From the NCBI GenBank assembly GCA_020026415.1, contig JAHHQL010000014.1, forward strand, positions 1 through 48,803: a DNA stretch of 48,803 bases. Direction: 5' to 3'. Made by a program: the position numbers and the translations under genes. Below are positions 13,979 through 23,031 of this stretch, in pieces; position 1 is the stretch's first letter; each line of letters begins with the position of its first letter. A model generated the notes under the pieces. The model was not told where the DNA came from, did not search any database, and was given only the letters and a program-made list of their open reading frames with translations. The stretch comes from Alistipes sp. (GTDB lineage: Bacteria > Bacteroidota > Bacteroidia > Bacteroidales > Rikenellaceae).

Positions 13979-16120
13979 ATGACGAAACAGATACTATCCT
14001 TTGTAACGCTTTTTCTGGTATTTCTTTCCGGTGCGGTTTCTGCACAGAACGGATATTTTGAAGTCAGAGGTGTGGTGACCGATGACAAGAACGTACCTTT
14101 GGCCGGCGTGTATATCACCAACGGCGACAAGGGCGCACAGACCGACCGCGAAGGGTGTTATGTGTTGAAAGGGCTTAAGGCCGGCAAGCATACCCTCAAG
14201 ACAATGTACTACACGGCTTACCCGATGGTGGTGCGCGAGATCATGCTTTCGCACGACATGACCGTCGATTTCGTATTGAAGGAGGACGCGCTGCACATGG
14301 ATGAGGTGGTTGTGACGGGTACGCGTACCGAACGCCGTCTGTCGCAGACCCCCGTGCAGACGATGCTCATCAAGGATCGTGAGATTCAGAAAGCGGGCAG
14401 CACCTCGACACTGGAAGCCTTGCAGGATAATATCCCCGGTATTGTCGTGTCGCCCAATGCCATGGGCAACAACATGAGAATCAAAGGTCTGAACAGCCGT
14501 TACATCCTTTTCCTCGTCGATGGCGAGCGTATGGTTTCGGAGGGTGCGGGCGGTAACATCAACCTCGATCAGATCGACGTTTCGACGATCGACCACGTGG
14601 AGGTGATCAACGGTGCCGCTTCGGCACTGTACGGATCGAACGCCGTGGGTGCCGTCATCAACATCATCACCAAGAAACCCGTTCACAACTTCTCGGCAGG
14701 CGCATCGCTCACGGGCGAAAGCAACAACACGTGGCGTGCCAAGGTAAACGTCGGTACGAACTCCAAGAAATTCTCGTCGCGCATCTCGGCCTTCCGTCAC
14801 TCGTCGGACGGTTTCGATAACGGCAACTTCGCCGCAGAGTACAAGGATTACGGCGGTAACGTGAAGTTGGGCTATCGTCCCACGGAGCGTTTCGATCTGA
14901 ACTTCAACGGACGTTACTTCCGCCACGAGGTCTTCAATCTGGCAAACAGCCTGAATCCCACCCACGGACTGACCCACACGATGGCCGTAGGTCTGAGTTC
15001 GGGTTACGTGTCGCGCGACAAACGCAACGCCATGCGTCTGAGCGTAAACTGGGACAAGTACTTCGACTATGAGGTAGGCGACCACAGCGACTATAAGAAA
15101 AAGAAGAACACGGCCGATTACATTTCGACCCGTTTCACGAATACCTTCCGTGCCAGCGAACGCTTCGAGATCGTAGGCGGTGCCGAGCACAACCACGAGT
15201 CGATTTTCGCCACCAAGACCCTTGGTCCCGATCCCAAGAATAAGTCGATCAACGACATCAACCTCTTCGGTCAGGCCGAGTGGGAGATTTTCAAGAACTT
15301 TGATGCCGTGGTCGGTGCACGTTACACCTACAACGAACAGTTCAAGTCGGCGTTCACGCCGAAACTCTCGCTGATGTACGAGATCGGCAAGTTCAAGTTC
15401 CGCGGCGGTGTCGGTTCGGCTTTCCGTGCCCCCTCGATCAAGGAGTTGTACTACGACTTTGACCATCAGGGTATGTTCTGGATCCACGGTAACCCCGATC
15501 TGAAAGCAGAGAAAGGCCTCTACACCTCGTTATCGGTCGAGTTCACGCACAACAACTTCAACGGATCGGTTTCGGGTTACTACAACAACATCGACGACAA
15601 GATTACCCAATACGACCGTTTCATCCTCGAAGAGGGTGTGAAAAAACGCCACAAGTACTACACCAACATCAGCAGTGCAACGCTCAAGGGTTTCGATGTA
15701 AACTTCTCGTGGATTCTGTGGCGTCAGCTGACTCTGAAAGGTATCTACTCGTTCTGCGATGCCAAGGATGATGCAACGGGGCTTCAGTTGAGCAGCAACG
15801 CGAAGCACAGCGGTACGGCTTCGATCACGTGGAACGGCAAGATCCGTCGCAGCCCTTTCTCGTTGCAGTTCGCAGGCCGTATGAACTCGGCAATCCTCTA
15901 CGAGAGCCAATCGACCGACGAAAACGGCGAGACGGTCATCGAGAAGGACAAGTCGAAGAGTTATTCGATCTGGAAAGTGGTTCTGGTAAAACCCTTCCGC
16001 ATCAAGAAACACACGCTGGAGTTCACGTTCAAGTGTGACAACATCTTCGAGTTCAAGGAAAATTCGTTCGTGAATCCGGGACGTACCTTCCTGTTCGGTC
16101 TTCGCTACGCATTCAAATAA
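13979..16120 (+). CDS. hmuR: TonB-dependent haem receptor HmuR
   Basis: This is a 713-residue outer-membrane receptor. A signal peptide ends at VSAQ (about residue 22). Residues 26-105 form a carboxypeptidase-regulatory-like beta-sandwich (VRGVVTDDKNVPLAGVYI), as in many Bacteroidetes receptors. EVVVTGTRTERRLSQTPV opens the plug domain (about 108-230, with SALYGSNAVGAVINIITKKP), and a 22-strand barrel ends in the aromatic FLFGLRYAFK. The haem role is inferred from the hmuY and hmuS homologues downstream; a TonB system elsewhere would energise it. The gene starts the hmuRYSTUV operon; hmuY follows after 37 bases. Confidence 0.88.
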   Translation: MTKQILSFVTLFLVFLSGAVSAQNGYFEVRGVVTDDKNVPLAGVYITNGDKGAQTDREGCYVLKGLKAGKHTLKTMYYTAYPMVVREIMLSHDMTVDFVLKEDALHMDEVVVTGTRTERRLSQTPVQTMLIKDREIQKAGSTSTLEALQDNIPGIVVSPNAMGNNMRIKGLNSRYILFLVDGERMVSEGAGGNINLDQIDVSTIDHVEVINGAASALYGSNAVGAVINIITKKPVHNFSAGASLTGESNNTWRAKVNVGTNSKKFSSRISAFRHSSDGFDNGNFAAEYKDYGGNVKLGYRPTERFDLNFNGRYFRHEVFNLANSLNPTHGLTHTMAVGLSSGYVSRDKRNAMRLSVNWDKYFDYEVGDHSDYKKKKNTADYISTRFTNTFRASERFEIVGGAEHNHESIFATKTLGPDPKNKSINDINLFGQAEWEIFKNFDAVVGARYTYNEQFKSAFTPKLSLMYEIGKFKFRGGVGSAFRAPSIKELYYDFDHQGMFWIHGNPDLKAEKGLYTSLSVEFTHNNFNGSVSGYYNNIDDKITQYDRFILEEGVKKRHKYYTNISSATLKGFDVNFSWILWRQLTLKGIYSFCDAKDDATGLQLSSNAKHSGTASITWNGKIRRSPFSLQFAGRMNSAILYESQSTDENGETVIEKDKSKSYSIWKVVLVKPFRIKKHTLEFTFKCDNIFEFKENSFVNPGRTFLFGLRYAFK

Positions 16121-16157
16121 GCAAATTATTAATAATCAATAAAAACAAATTAAAACT

Positions 16158-16772
16158 ATGAAAAAGATTTTCGCATTGCTTGCAATTTCCATGTTCGCAT
16201 TTGTCGGTTGCTCGGATGATGACGACAACACTCCCGCACCCGGTTCGACCGTACAGGAGGCTTACGTCGATGCTTCGGCCAAGAAGATGTGGACGTACTT
16301 CTCGCTCAAGGACAACAAGGTTATCGGTACCGGTGCCGAGGATGCCGCCGCCGATGCCGAATGGGCAAAGCGTACCGACTGGGATCTGGCCATCAACCGC
16401 TATATGATCCGCACCAATTCGGGTGCCGCCACCACGGTTGCCGCTCAGGGCGGTGTTTACACTTGCGGGGAGAACGTAACGTTCGCAGGTCTTACGGCTG
16501 TTCCCGCCGGTGCGCAGTTCGAGGCTGACGAGGAGGTCACTTCGCAGGGCATGGGTGGCGAAACAACCGTTGTCAAGTCGAAGGCTACCGTTATCGTATT
16601 CAAGAAGAACCCCGACGGTTCGCTCGTTATGCCTCCCGTATATCTGAAGGCTCCCGTTTACATATTCCGCACTGCCGATGGCAAATCGACCTTCAAAGTT
16701 GATTTCATCCAATACAAGAACGAGGAAGGCAAGAGCGGTTACGTTAAATTCCAGCACGCTGAAATTAAATAA
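16158..16772 (+). CDS. hmuY: HmuY-family haem-binding lipoprotein
   Basis: A lipoprotein signal (MKKIFALLAISMFAFVGC, Cys 18) precedes an Asp-rich linker SDDDDN and an HmuY domain: YVDASAKKMWTYFSLKDNKVIG, AEWAKRTDWDLAINRY and the closing strands VYIFRTADGKSTFKVDFIQY. HmuY of Porphyromonas gingivalis is a surface haemophore that passes haem to HmuR. Homologues elsewhere use Met or His pairs as axial ligands; which residues bind here cannot be told without a structure. Length (204) is typical. It is the second gene of the operon. Confidence 0.88.
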   Translation: MKKIFALLAISMFAFVGCSDDDDNTPAPGSTVQEAYVDASAKKMWTYFSLKDNKVIGTGAEDAAADAEWAKRTDWDLAINRYMIRTNSGAATTVAAQGGVYTCGENVTFAGLTAVPAGAQFEADEEVTSQGMGGETTVVKSKATVIVFKKNPDGSLVMPPVYLKAPVYIFRTADGKSTFKVDFIQYKNEEGKSGYVKFQHAEIK

Positions 16773-16800
16773 GGATTTAAGTCATAAGTTTTTTTCAAGG

Positions 16801-16834
16801 GGAAAGGAGTGTTTTCAGAGGACACTCCTTTCTA
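16801..16834 (+). promoter_or_regulatory. Intercistronic hairpin between hmuY and hmuS
   Basis: An 11-bp stem GAAAGGAGTGT (16802-16812) with ACACTCCTTTC (16822-16832) sits in the 87-base gap and has no long T run after it. It could be a partial terminator or an mRNA 3'-end stabiliser that raises hmuRY over the downstream genes. Confidence 0.5.
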
Positions 16835-16859
16835 TCGGTTATATTAATCAGTAAATTAC

Positions 16860-19800
16860 ATGAATAAAAAACGAATCATTTCAGGAGTGGTTGCAGTTGC
16901 AGTCTGCCTGTTGGCAGTGATCTATAACTGCTTCTTTTCCAGAACGGTGATTGCAACGTTGAACTTCCCCGATTTCACGGTCGAGAAGTTCATCCGATCG
17001 AACGACAACCCGTTCATCAAGATCGAGGCCGTTGATTTGGACGATGCCGAGTCGATATCGGGTTACGACATGGTATTGGTACGCATTCACGGTTCGAGCC
17101 TGACGAAAACCCACCTCGACGCCATCAAAAAGGCCATCGGGAAGGGTGTTCCCGTCTATTCGACCGAGAAAAGCAATGCCGACATCAATACGCTGAAGGG
17201 GCGTGAATTGGATTACATCGCCACCCTGATGGATAACGGTTCGGTGAAGAATTACCGTTCGATGTTCCACTACATCCGTAAGCACATCGACCGCAAACTG
17301 CTCTTCAACGGGACGTATGACGAACCTGTTCTGATCCCTGAGGATTATTACTTCCATTTGGGCGAGGACGAGTTCTTCTCGACCTTCGACGCATATCAGA
17401 AGTTTTACGAGGAGAAAGGGCTTTACAAGGAGGGCGCACCGCGTGTAGCCCTGCTGTCGGGTAACATCAACATGCAGAACTCCAACGAGGAACACATGGC
17501 CGCCCTCATCAAGTCGCTTGAGGATAAAGGTTTGAACGTCTATCCGATCAACTCGTTCGGTATGAAGAAACTGGGCATGATCATGGCCGTGAAACCCAAC
17601 GTCATCATCAACCGCCCCCACGGACGTCTGGTGATGGGTGGCGGCGAATCGGGTGTCGAGATGCTCAAGACATTGAACGTGCCGATTCTCGCGCCGGTCA
17701 CCGTCAGCGAACTCTACGACAAATGGATCGACAGCAAGCAGGGTATGGCTTCGGGCGGTATGACCTCGATGAGTGTCGTGATGCCCGAATTGGACGGTGC
17801 AATTGCGCCTTATGCCGTTGCCGCACAGTTCGAACGCAACGGTCTGAACCTTTTTGATGCCATTCCCGGCCACACCGAGAAGTTCTGTCGTCTGGTGAAG
17901 AACTATGCCGAGTTGCAGACCAAACCGAATGCCGAGAAGAAGGTCGCCATCTACTACTACAAGGGTACGGGTAAGGGCGCGGTCGGCGCAGCCGACTTGG
18001 AAGGCGTGCAGTCGCTCTATAACACGCTGAAACTTCTCCAGAAAGAAGGTTACAACGTGAAGGGGCTTCCGCAGAATGCCATGGCCCTTGAGGCGATGAT
18101 TCAGAAGTCGGGTTCGGTGCTGGGTGCGTATGCGCTGGGTGCTTACGACAAATTCCTCAAGGAGGGTAATCCCGCCTTGGTCGATGTCGATACCTTCAGG
18201 GAGTGGTGCCGCGAGCAACTGCCCGAAAAACTTGTCGAGGATATGAAAGCCCGCTACGGCGAGGCTCCCGGCGAATATATGGCCACCGAAACCGACGGCA
18301 AAAAACAGATTGCCGTGGCGCGTATCGAGTTCGGTAACGTGGCCATCCTGCCCCAGCCGATGCCTTCGGTGGGCGAGGATGTCGATAAGTTGGTTCACGG
18401 TGTGGAGGGTGCTCCCGCTTACCCCTATGTGGCTTCTTATATGTGGACGCGCAACGCCTTCAAGGCCGACGCACTGATTCACTTCGGTACGCACGGTTCG
18501 CTGGAGTTCATCCCCGGCAAACAGATCGCCCTGTCGGATTACGACTGGACGGATGCTCTGGTGGCCGACATGCCGCACTTCTATCTCTACACGATCGGGA
18601 ACATCGGTGAGGGTATCATCGCCAAGCGTCGCAGTTATGCCGCTCTGGTGTCGCACATGACCTCGCCCTTCATGCAGGGTGAAGTTTATGGCGAGTTGCA
18701 CCGGTTGCATCAGGCCATCGGTCGTTACGAGACTGTGGACAACGGCAACGTGAAGGCTCAATATGCCGAGACGATCACCGCGCTGGCCAAGAAACAGAAC
18801 ATCCTGTCGGCACTCTCGATTGATTCGACACGTGTCTGCAACGAGGAGGATATTCACCGCATCCACATGTATGTGGAGGAGATCGACGGTGCGAAGGTCA
18901 TCGACGGCCTTTACACGCTGGGCAAACCCTACACCCGTGAGGAGGTGCGCAACACCGCCCGCCTGATGAATGTCGATGCCGTAAATTACGGTTTGGCATC
19001 GCTTGAGTTGGCACGCGGCCGCATCACCGACAAGCAGATGAAGGATGTTAGTTACATCGCACACCGCTACGGTGCGCAGACCGACCGCATCATCTCGCGT
19101 ATCTTCGCCGGTGAGGATGCCGGGAAGATCTTCGCCGAATTGGCGGGAGCAAAGGACAAGGCACGTTACGACGAACTTGCCCGCAAGGAGCAGATGGCCG
19201 GGCAGATGAAGGAGATGATGATGAAACGCATGATGGCTCCCAAACCCAAGAAGGAAATGCCCAAATTCTTCGATGAGGAGGGCAACTTGGTGGAACTTCC
19301 CGAAGAGGAGAAGACCGAGAAACCGATGGGAGGCGAGTCGATGATGGATCGTATGGCCAATGCCAAACCCGCAAGCGTTTCGGAACAGAAACCCGATCCC
19401 GAAAAGAACCTCATGGCGGCACTCGGCATTCTGCACGATGCACTGGAGAAGGTGGCCGTATCGGAGGAGAACCTCCGCAAGAGCACCCGCATGGAGCAGG
19501 AGGCACTGATCGACGGTCTGAACGGCGGTTATGTCGAGACCGGTTCGGCAGGTGATCCCATCATCAATGCCCGTGCACTGCCTACGGGTAAGAACTTCTA
19601 CTCGATCAACCCCGAAACAACGCCTACGAACGAGGCTTGGAAGGTCGGTAAGCGTCTGGCGGAGGATCTTCTGGAGGCCGAGTTCAAGTCGAAGGGCAAA
19701 TACCCCGAAAAGGTAAGTTTCACGCTGTGGGCTACCGACTTCATCTCGTCGGAGGGTGCAACCGTGGCACAGATCCTCTATCTGCTGGGTGTCGAGCCGC

Positions 19801-21098
19801 TGCGTGACGGATTCGGTTACATCCGTTCGTTGCAGTTGATTCCCGAAGCACAGTTGGGTCGTCCGCGTATCGACGTGGTGATTCAGACTTCGGGTCAGTT
19901 GCGCGACATCGCCGCATCGCGTCTGGAGTTGATCAACCGCGCCGTCGATATGGCAGCCGCCGCCGAGGACAAGGGCGAGAACTTCGTGAAGAAGGGTCTG
20001 GCCGATTCGGAGCGACACCTGTTGGAGAAGGGCTTCTCGCCGGTTGAGGCACGTAAATTCTCGCGCGAGCGTATCTTCGGCGGTTCGGGCTACGGCACGG
20101 GCATCATGGGTATGGTCGAGAAGGGCGACAGTTGGGAGGATCGTTCGGAGATCGCCGAGCGTTACATCCAGAACATGAGTGCCGTCTATTCGTCGAACGG
20201 CGGTGATGACTGGGGCGTCATGAAAGAGGGCGTCTTCGAGGCCGCTCTGCTCAACACTTCGGTGGTCGTTCAGCCGCGTGCCAACAATACATGGGGACCG
20301 TTGAGTCTGGATCACGTCTATGAGTTCATGGGCGGTATCTCGGCAGCCATCAAGCAGGTGACGGGCAACGACCCGACGGGTTACTTCAACGACTTCCGCA
20401 ATTCGAGCCGTGCCCGTGTGCAGGAGTTGAAGGAGGCGATCGGCGTGGAGACCAATTCGACGATTTTCAACCCGAAATACATCGCCGAGATGTTCAAGGG
20501 CGAGGCTTCGGCCATGGATACCTTTGCAGAGACCTTCCGTAACACCTACGGTTGGAACGCCATGAAACCGACGGCCATCGACCAGCATATCTGGAACAAA
20601 TATTACGACATCTATGTACAGGACGAGTTGAACCTCGGCGTGCGTGAGAAGTTCTCGGAGAAGAACCCCTACGCTTTGCAGGAGATGACCGCCGTGATGA
20701 TGGAATCGGCACGTAAGGGTATGTGGAAAGCCACGCCCGAGCAGCTGAAAGCCACGGCGAAACTCCACGGCGAACTCGTCAGGGAGCATACGGCAGGTTG
20801 CAGCGGCTTTATCTGCGACAACCGGAAGTTGCGCGACTTCATCTCGCAGAACCTTTCGCCCGAAGTGGCCGAAAGTTACCAGAAGGAGATCAAGGCTGCC
20901 CGCGAGGTGGCTTTGGACGAGGCCGCACAGGACAAGAATGTCGTGCTGAAGAAGGACGAGACGCAACAGCAGCAGCGTGACAAACAACAGCAGGTCGCTC
21001 CTGAGGAGCGACGCAACCGCACGTTGATCTACGTGTTGGGTGTGCTGGTGGTACTCGTTGCCGCATGGATCGTCGTCAAAAAGAGAATGAGACGTTAA
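16860..21098 (+). CDS. hmuS: HmuS, CobN-like large chelatase-family protein (haem dechelation)
   Basis: The 1412-residue protein has an N-terminal membrane anchor (about 7-27), a CobN/Mg-chelatase H-type body with FGTHGSLEFIPGKQIALSDY near 542-561, and a C-terminal helix (about 1383-1403) followed by KKRMRR. It is therefore tethered to the inner membrane at both ends with the body in the periplasm. HmuS proteins of haem operons are CobN relatives thought to take iron out of haem, leaving the tetrapyrrole. No cobS, cobT or other cobalamin genes are near, so a cobaltochelatase role is unlikely. Residues about 775-845 form a Met-, Lys- and Pro-rich insertion (EMMMKRMMAPKPKKEMP) between conserved blocks. 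hmuT begins one base after the stop. Confidence 0.85.
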   Translation: MNKKRIISGVVAVAVCLLAVIYNCFFSRTVIATLNFPDFTVEKFIRSNDNPFIKIEAVDLDDAESISGYDMVLVRIHGSSLTKTHLDAIKKAIGKGVPVYSTEKSNADINTLKGRELDYIATLMDNGSVKNYRSMFHYIRKHIDRKLLFNGTYDEPVLIPEDYYFHLGEDEFFSTFDAYQKFYEEKGLYKEGAPRVALLSGNINMQNSNEEHMAALIKSLEDKGLNVYPINSFGMKKLGMIMAVKPNVIINRPHGRLVMGGGESGVEMLKTLNVPILAPVTVSELYDKWIDSKQGMASGGMTSMSVVMPELDGAIAPYAVAAQFERNGLNLFDAIPGHTEKFCRLVKNYAELQTKPNAEKKVAIYYYKGTGKGAVGAADLEGVQSLYNTLKLLQKEGYNVKGLPQNAMALEAMIQKSGSVLGAYALGAYDKFLKEGNPALVDVDTFREWCREQLPEKLVEDMKARYGEAPGEYMATETDGKKQIAVARIEFGNVAILPQPMPSVGEDVDKLVHGVEGAPAYPYVASYMWTRNAFKADALIHFGTHGSLEFIPGKQIALSDYDWTDALVADMPHFYLYTIGNIGEGIIAKRRSYAALVSHMTSPFMQGEVYGELHRLHQAIGRYETVDNGNVKAQYAETITALAKKQNILSALSIDSTRVCNEEDIHRIHMYVEEIDGAKVIDGLYTLGKPYTREEVRNTARLMNVDAVNYGLASLELARGRITDKQMKDVSYIAHRYGAQTDRIISRIFAGEDAGKIFAELAGAKDKARYDELARKEQMAGQMKEMMMKRMMAPKPKKEMPKFFDEEGNLVELPEEEKTEKPMGGESMMDRMANAKPASVSEQKPDPEKNLMAALGILHDALEKVAVSEENLRKSTRMEQEALIDGLNGGYVETGSAGDPIINARALPTGKNFYSINPETTPTNEAWKVGKRLAEDLLEAEFKSKGKYPEKVSFTLWATDFISSEGATVAQILYLLGVEPLRDGFGYIRSLQLIPEAQLGRPRIDVVIQTSGQLRDIAASRLELINRAVDMAAAAEDKGENFVKKGLADSERHLLEKGFSPVEARKFSRERIFGGSGYGTGIMGMVEKGDSWEDRSEIAERYIQNMSAVYSSNGGDDWGVMKEGVFEAALLNTSVVVQPRANNTWGPLSLDHVYEFMGGISAAIKQVTGNDPTGYFNDFRNSSRARVQELKEAIGVETNSTIFNPKYIAEMFKGEASAMDTFAETFRNTYGWNAMKPTAIDQHIWNKYYDIYVQDELNLGVREKFSEKNPYALQEMTAVMMESARKGMWKATPEQLKATAKLHGELVREHTAGCSGFICDNRKLRDFISQNLSPEVAESYQKEIKAAREVALDEAAQDKNVVLKKDETQQQQRDKQQQVAPEERRNRTLIYVLGVLVVLVAAWIVVKKRMRR

Positions 21099-21099
21099 A

Positions 21100-21810
21100 A
21101 TGGAACTGCTTGTTCAACTGATTTTTGTCATCGCAATTTTGAAGTATTGCCTGAAGGCTTCCTTTACGGGAAGCCTCAAGGCGATGCTTCTTTATGCCCT
21201 TGGAGCGGGTGTGTGGTCGATGGTGTGGTTTCCGGTGGTCATCAACGAACCGGTCACGATTATCGAACAACTGCTGACCGATCGACAAGTGGTGACCGAC
21301 GGTGCCGTGTGGACCACGATCGAAGCACTGGCGGGAATCCTCTTGGGAGTCAATCTGCTGGACAACTACTTCGCCCCCAAGGCAAAACGCAAAAAATCAC
21401 TCTTCATCCTGAAGGTGATTCCCGGAGTGTTGGCTCCGCTGGGGATTCTCTACTTTGAACTGATGTTTTTCAAGATGCGTGTGGCCGGAGATTTTCTGGT
21501 GACCGCCCTCATCTACTCGGCCGTGGTGGCCGTGGTGGTTTTCTCGCTCGCCATGCTTTTGAAAAAGGTGGTCGAAGGAGAGAGCATGAAACTCGAACTC
21601 AAATTGCTGCTGAACATGATGATCCTTCTGATCGGATTGTTGATCAACTCGGCCGTGGCGGATTACAACATTTCGTCGGCCGACACTCAGGCTGATTGGA
21701 TGCCGCTGATGGCGATTGCCGTCTTGTCGGCCATTCTTATCCTTATCGGATACCTGACCCGTAACTGGAATATCAAACACTTTTTAACACCAAAACGATG
21801 GATCAAATAA
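21100..21810 (+). CDS. hmuT: HmuT-type polytopic membrane protein of the haem operon
   Basis: A 236-residue inner-membrane protein with about seven hydrophobic helices (near 1-18, 27-47, 72-90, 103-122, 128-152, 166-185 and 199-220) and short charged loops such as FAPKAKRKK. It has no catalytic motif I recognise. Its place between hmuS and the ExbB-like gene matches the third accessory gene of hmuRYSTUV operons. It probably assembles with the following two proteins. Its end overlaps hmuU by 13 bases, which indicates translational coupling. Confidence 0.7.
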   Translation: MELLVQLIFVIAILKYCLKASFTGSLKAMLLYALGAGVWSMVWFPVVINEPVTIIEQLLTDRQVVTDGAVWTTIEALAGILLGVNLLDNYFAPKAKRKKSLFILKVIPGVLAPLGILYFELMFFKMRVAGDFLVTALIYSAVVAVVVFSLAMLLKKVVEGESMKLELKLLLNMMILLIGLLINSAVADYNISSADTQADWMPLMAIAVLSAILILIGYLTRNWNIKHFLTPKRWIK

Positions 21811-22397
21811 CTAACGTGCTTTACTGGCTCTCGACGGGATTGCTCATCCCCGTGACGCTGCTTCTTATTTTCTTTCTGGTTCGCTCGCTGATTCTGATCG
21901 GCAGTTTCTACGGAACCTACCTCTCGCGCAACAAGGTGAATTGCGCCCTGAATCGCAAGATCGACGAGGGCAACGCCTTGCAGATGCTCGACGAGTTGAA
22001 GGAAGACCCGAAACGTCCCGCCAAAATCGTGGAATGCCTGATGCGTGTGCGCCATAACCACAACAACCCGATCATGCTCGATAAGATTCTCGGCGATTAC
22101 GAAATCGCCTCGGAGAAGGATCTCGACAAATCGAAACTTCTGGTGAAGATCGGCCCGATGCTCGGTCTGATGGGTACCCTGATCCCGATGGGTCCTGCGC
22201 TGGTGGGTCTGGCTACGGGTGACGTGGCTTCGATGGCCAACAACATGCAGGTGGCTTTCGCCACGACCGTCGTGGGTATCATCATCGGTGCCGTAGGTTT
22301 CATCACCTTGCAGGTGAAGCAGCGTTGGGTCGCCGATGACATGAACATCCTCGGCTTTATGGTGGACACCTTAAAGGAAAAGAACAATGAGAAATAG
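21798..22397 (+). CDS. hmuU: MotA/TolQ/ExbB-family proton channel HmuU
   Basis: A 199-residue protein with an N-terminal helix (about 8-32), a cytoplasmic segment and two further helices. The latter carry the ExbB-type patterns LVKIGPMLGLMGTLIPMGPALVG and VAFATTVVGIIIGAVGF with small, Thr- and Pro-rich faces. Such proteins conduct protons to drive a partner; here it may power HmuR or HmuS through the DUF2149 protein rather than the general TonB complex. It overlaps both neighbours (13 and 11 bases). Confidence 0.85.
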   Translation: MDQITNVLYWLSTGLLIPVTLLLIFFLVRSLILIGSFYGTYLSRNKVNCALNRKIDEGNALQMLDELKEDPKRPAKIVECLMRVRHNHNNPIMLDKILGDYEIASEKDLDKSKLLVKIGPMLGLMGTLIPMGPALVGLATGDVASMANNMQVAFATTVVGIIIGAVGFITLQVKQRWVADDMNILGFMVDTLKEKNNEK

Positions 22398-22716
22398 AGG
22401 ACGGTTATTCCAGTCGGGGGAGGATTACGATCCGCTGTCGTCATTGACCAACCTCTTCGATGTGGCCATGGTGTTTGCCGTGGCACTGATGGTGGCACTC
22501 GTAACCCGCTTCAACATGACCGAGATCTTCTCCCAAGAGGATTTCACGATGGTGAAAAACCCCGGTACGGAGCAGATGGAGATCATCACCAAGAAGGGTG
22601 AGAAGATCGAGAAATACAAGTCGTCGGAAGAACAGTCCGAAAGCAAGTCGCGCGGCAAGCGTGTCGGCGTCGCTTATCAGTTGGAGAACGGCGAAATCAT
22701 CTACGTGCCCGAATAG
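22387..22716 (+). CDS. hmuV: DUF2149 protein HmuV (ExbD-like partner)
   Basis: A 109-residue protein with a short cytoplasmic start, DYDPLSSLTNLFDVAMVFAVALMVALV as its conserved segment and membrane helix (about 14-40), and a polar C-terminal part in the periplasm. The layout of one N-terminal helix and a small periplasmic domain resembles ExbD/TolR. A conserved Asp at the helix start (FDVAM) could serve in proton conduction. DUF2149 genes usually sit next to MotA/ExbB genes in CobN-containing operons. It ends the hmu operon. Confidence 0.82.
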   Translation: MRNRGRLFQSGEDYDPLSSLTNLFDVAMVFAVALMVALVTRFNMTEIFSQEDFTMVKNPGTEQMEIITKKGEKIEKYKSSEEQSESKSRGKRVGVAYQLENGEIIYVPE

Positions 22717-22741
22717 GTCTATTCGGTACTTCGGTTTAAAG

Positions 22742-22777
22742 GCAGAATCCGTTTTCGGGCGGGTTCTGCTTTTTTTT
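22742..22777 (+). terminator. Terminator of the hmu operon
   Basis: GCAGAATCCG (22742-22751) pairs with CGGGTTCTGC (22760-22769, one G-T pair) and runs into eight T residues, 26 bases after hmuV. A near copy lies at 22974-23012. The bases between the two (22778-22973) contain no supported gene. Confidence 0.8.
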
Positions 22778-22973
22778 GTGGGGCGGTTCTGCGGAGGTGC
22801 TCGGCTTTGCAGAGGGGTGTGGCGCGTTTTGTAGAGGTGCTCCGAAAGCAGAATGCGTGGCTTTATGGAGGCTTTTGCGGACGGTGCTGTGGCGGCGTTC
22901 CACGTGGATCGGGCGGTGCGGTTCGTGGGAGGAATGGCGTGCTTTAAGGTCTTTCGGGGCGCGTATGAGAAAA

Positions 22974-23012
22974 CAAAAGGCAGAATCCGTTTGGGGCGGA
23001 TTCTGCCTTTTG
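22974..23012 (-). terminator. Terminator of the BACON lipoprotein gene
   Basis: A perfect 16-bp stem CAAAAGGCAGAATCCG/CGGATTCTGCCTTTTG lies 20 bases after the minus-strand stop and is followed by a T-rich stretch on that strand. It shares its arm and loop sequence with the hmu terminator. Confidence 0.75.
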
Positions 23013-23031
23013 TGAATAGATCCGACAGGGA

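Noticed and set aside
16881..20987. Very long minus-strand frame opposite hmuS
   Set aside because: It is a shadow of the GC-rich third codon positions of hmuS; the product is His-, Arg- and Leu-rich with no family features.
16860..21098. Reading the CobN-like protein as a cobaltochelatase for B12 synthesis
   Set aside because: No cob genes nearby, membrane anchors at both ends, and an operon with HmuY, ExbB-like and DUF2149 genes all point to haem use.
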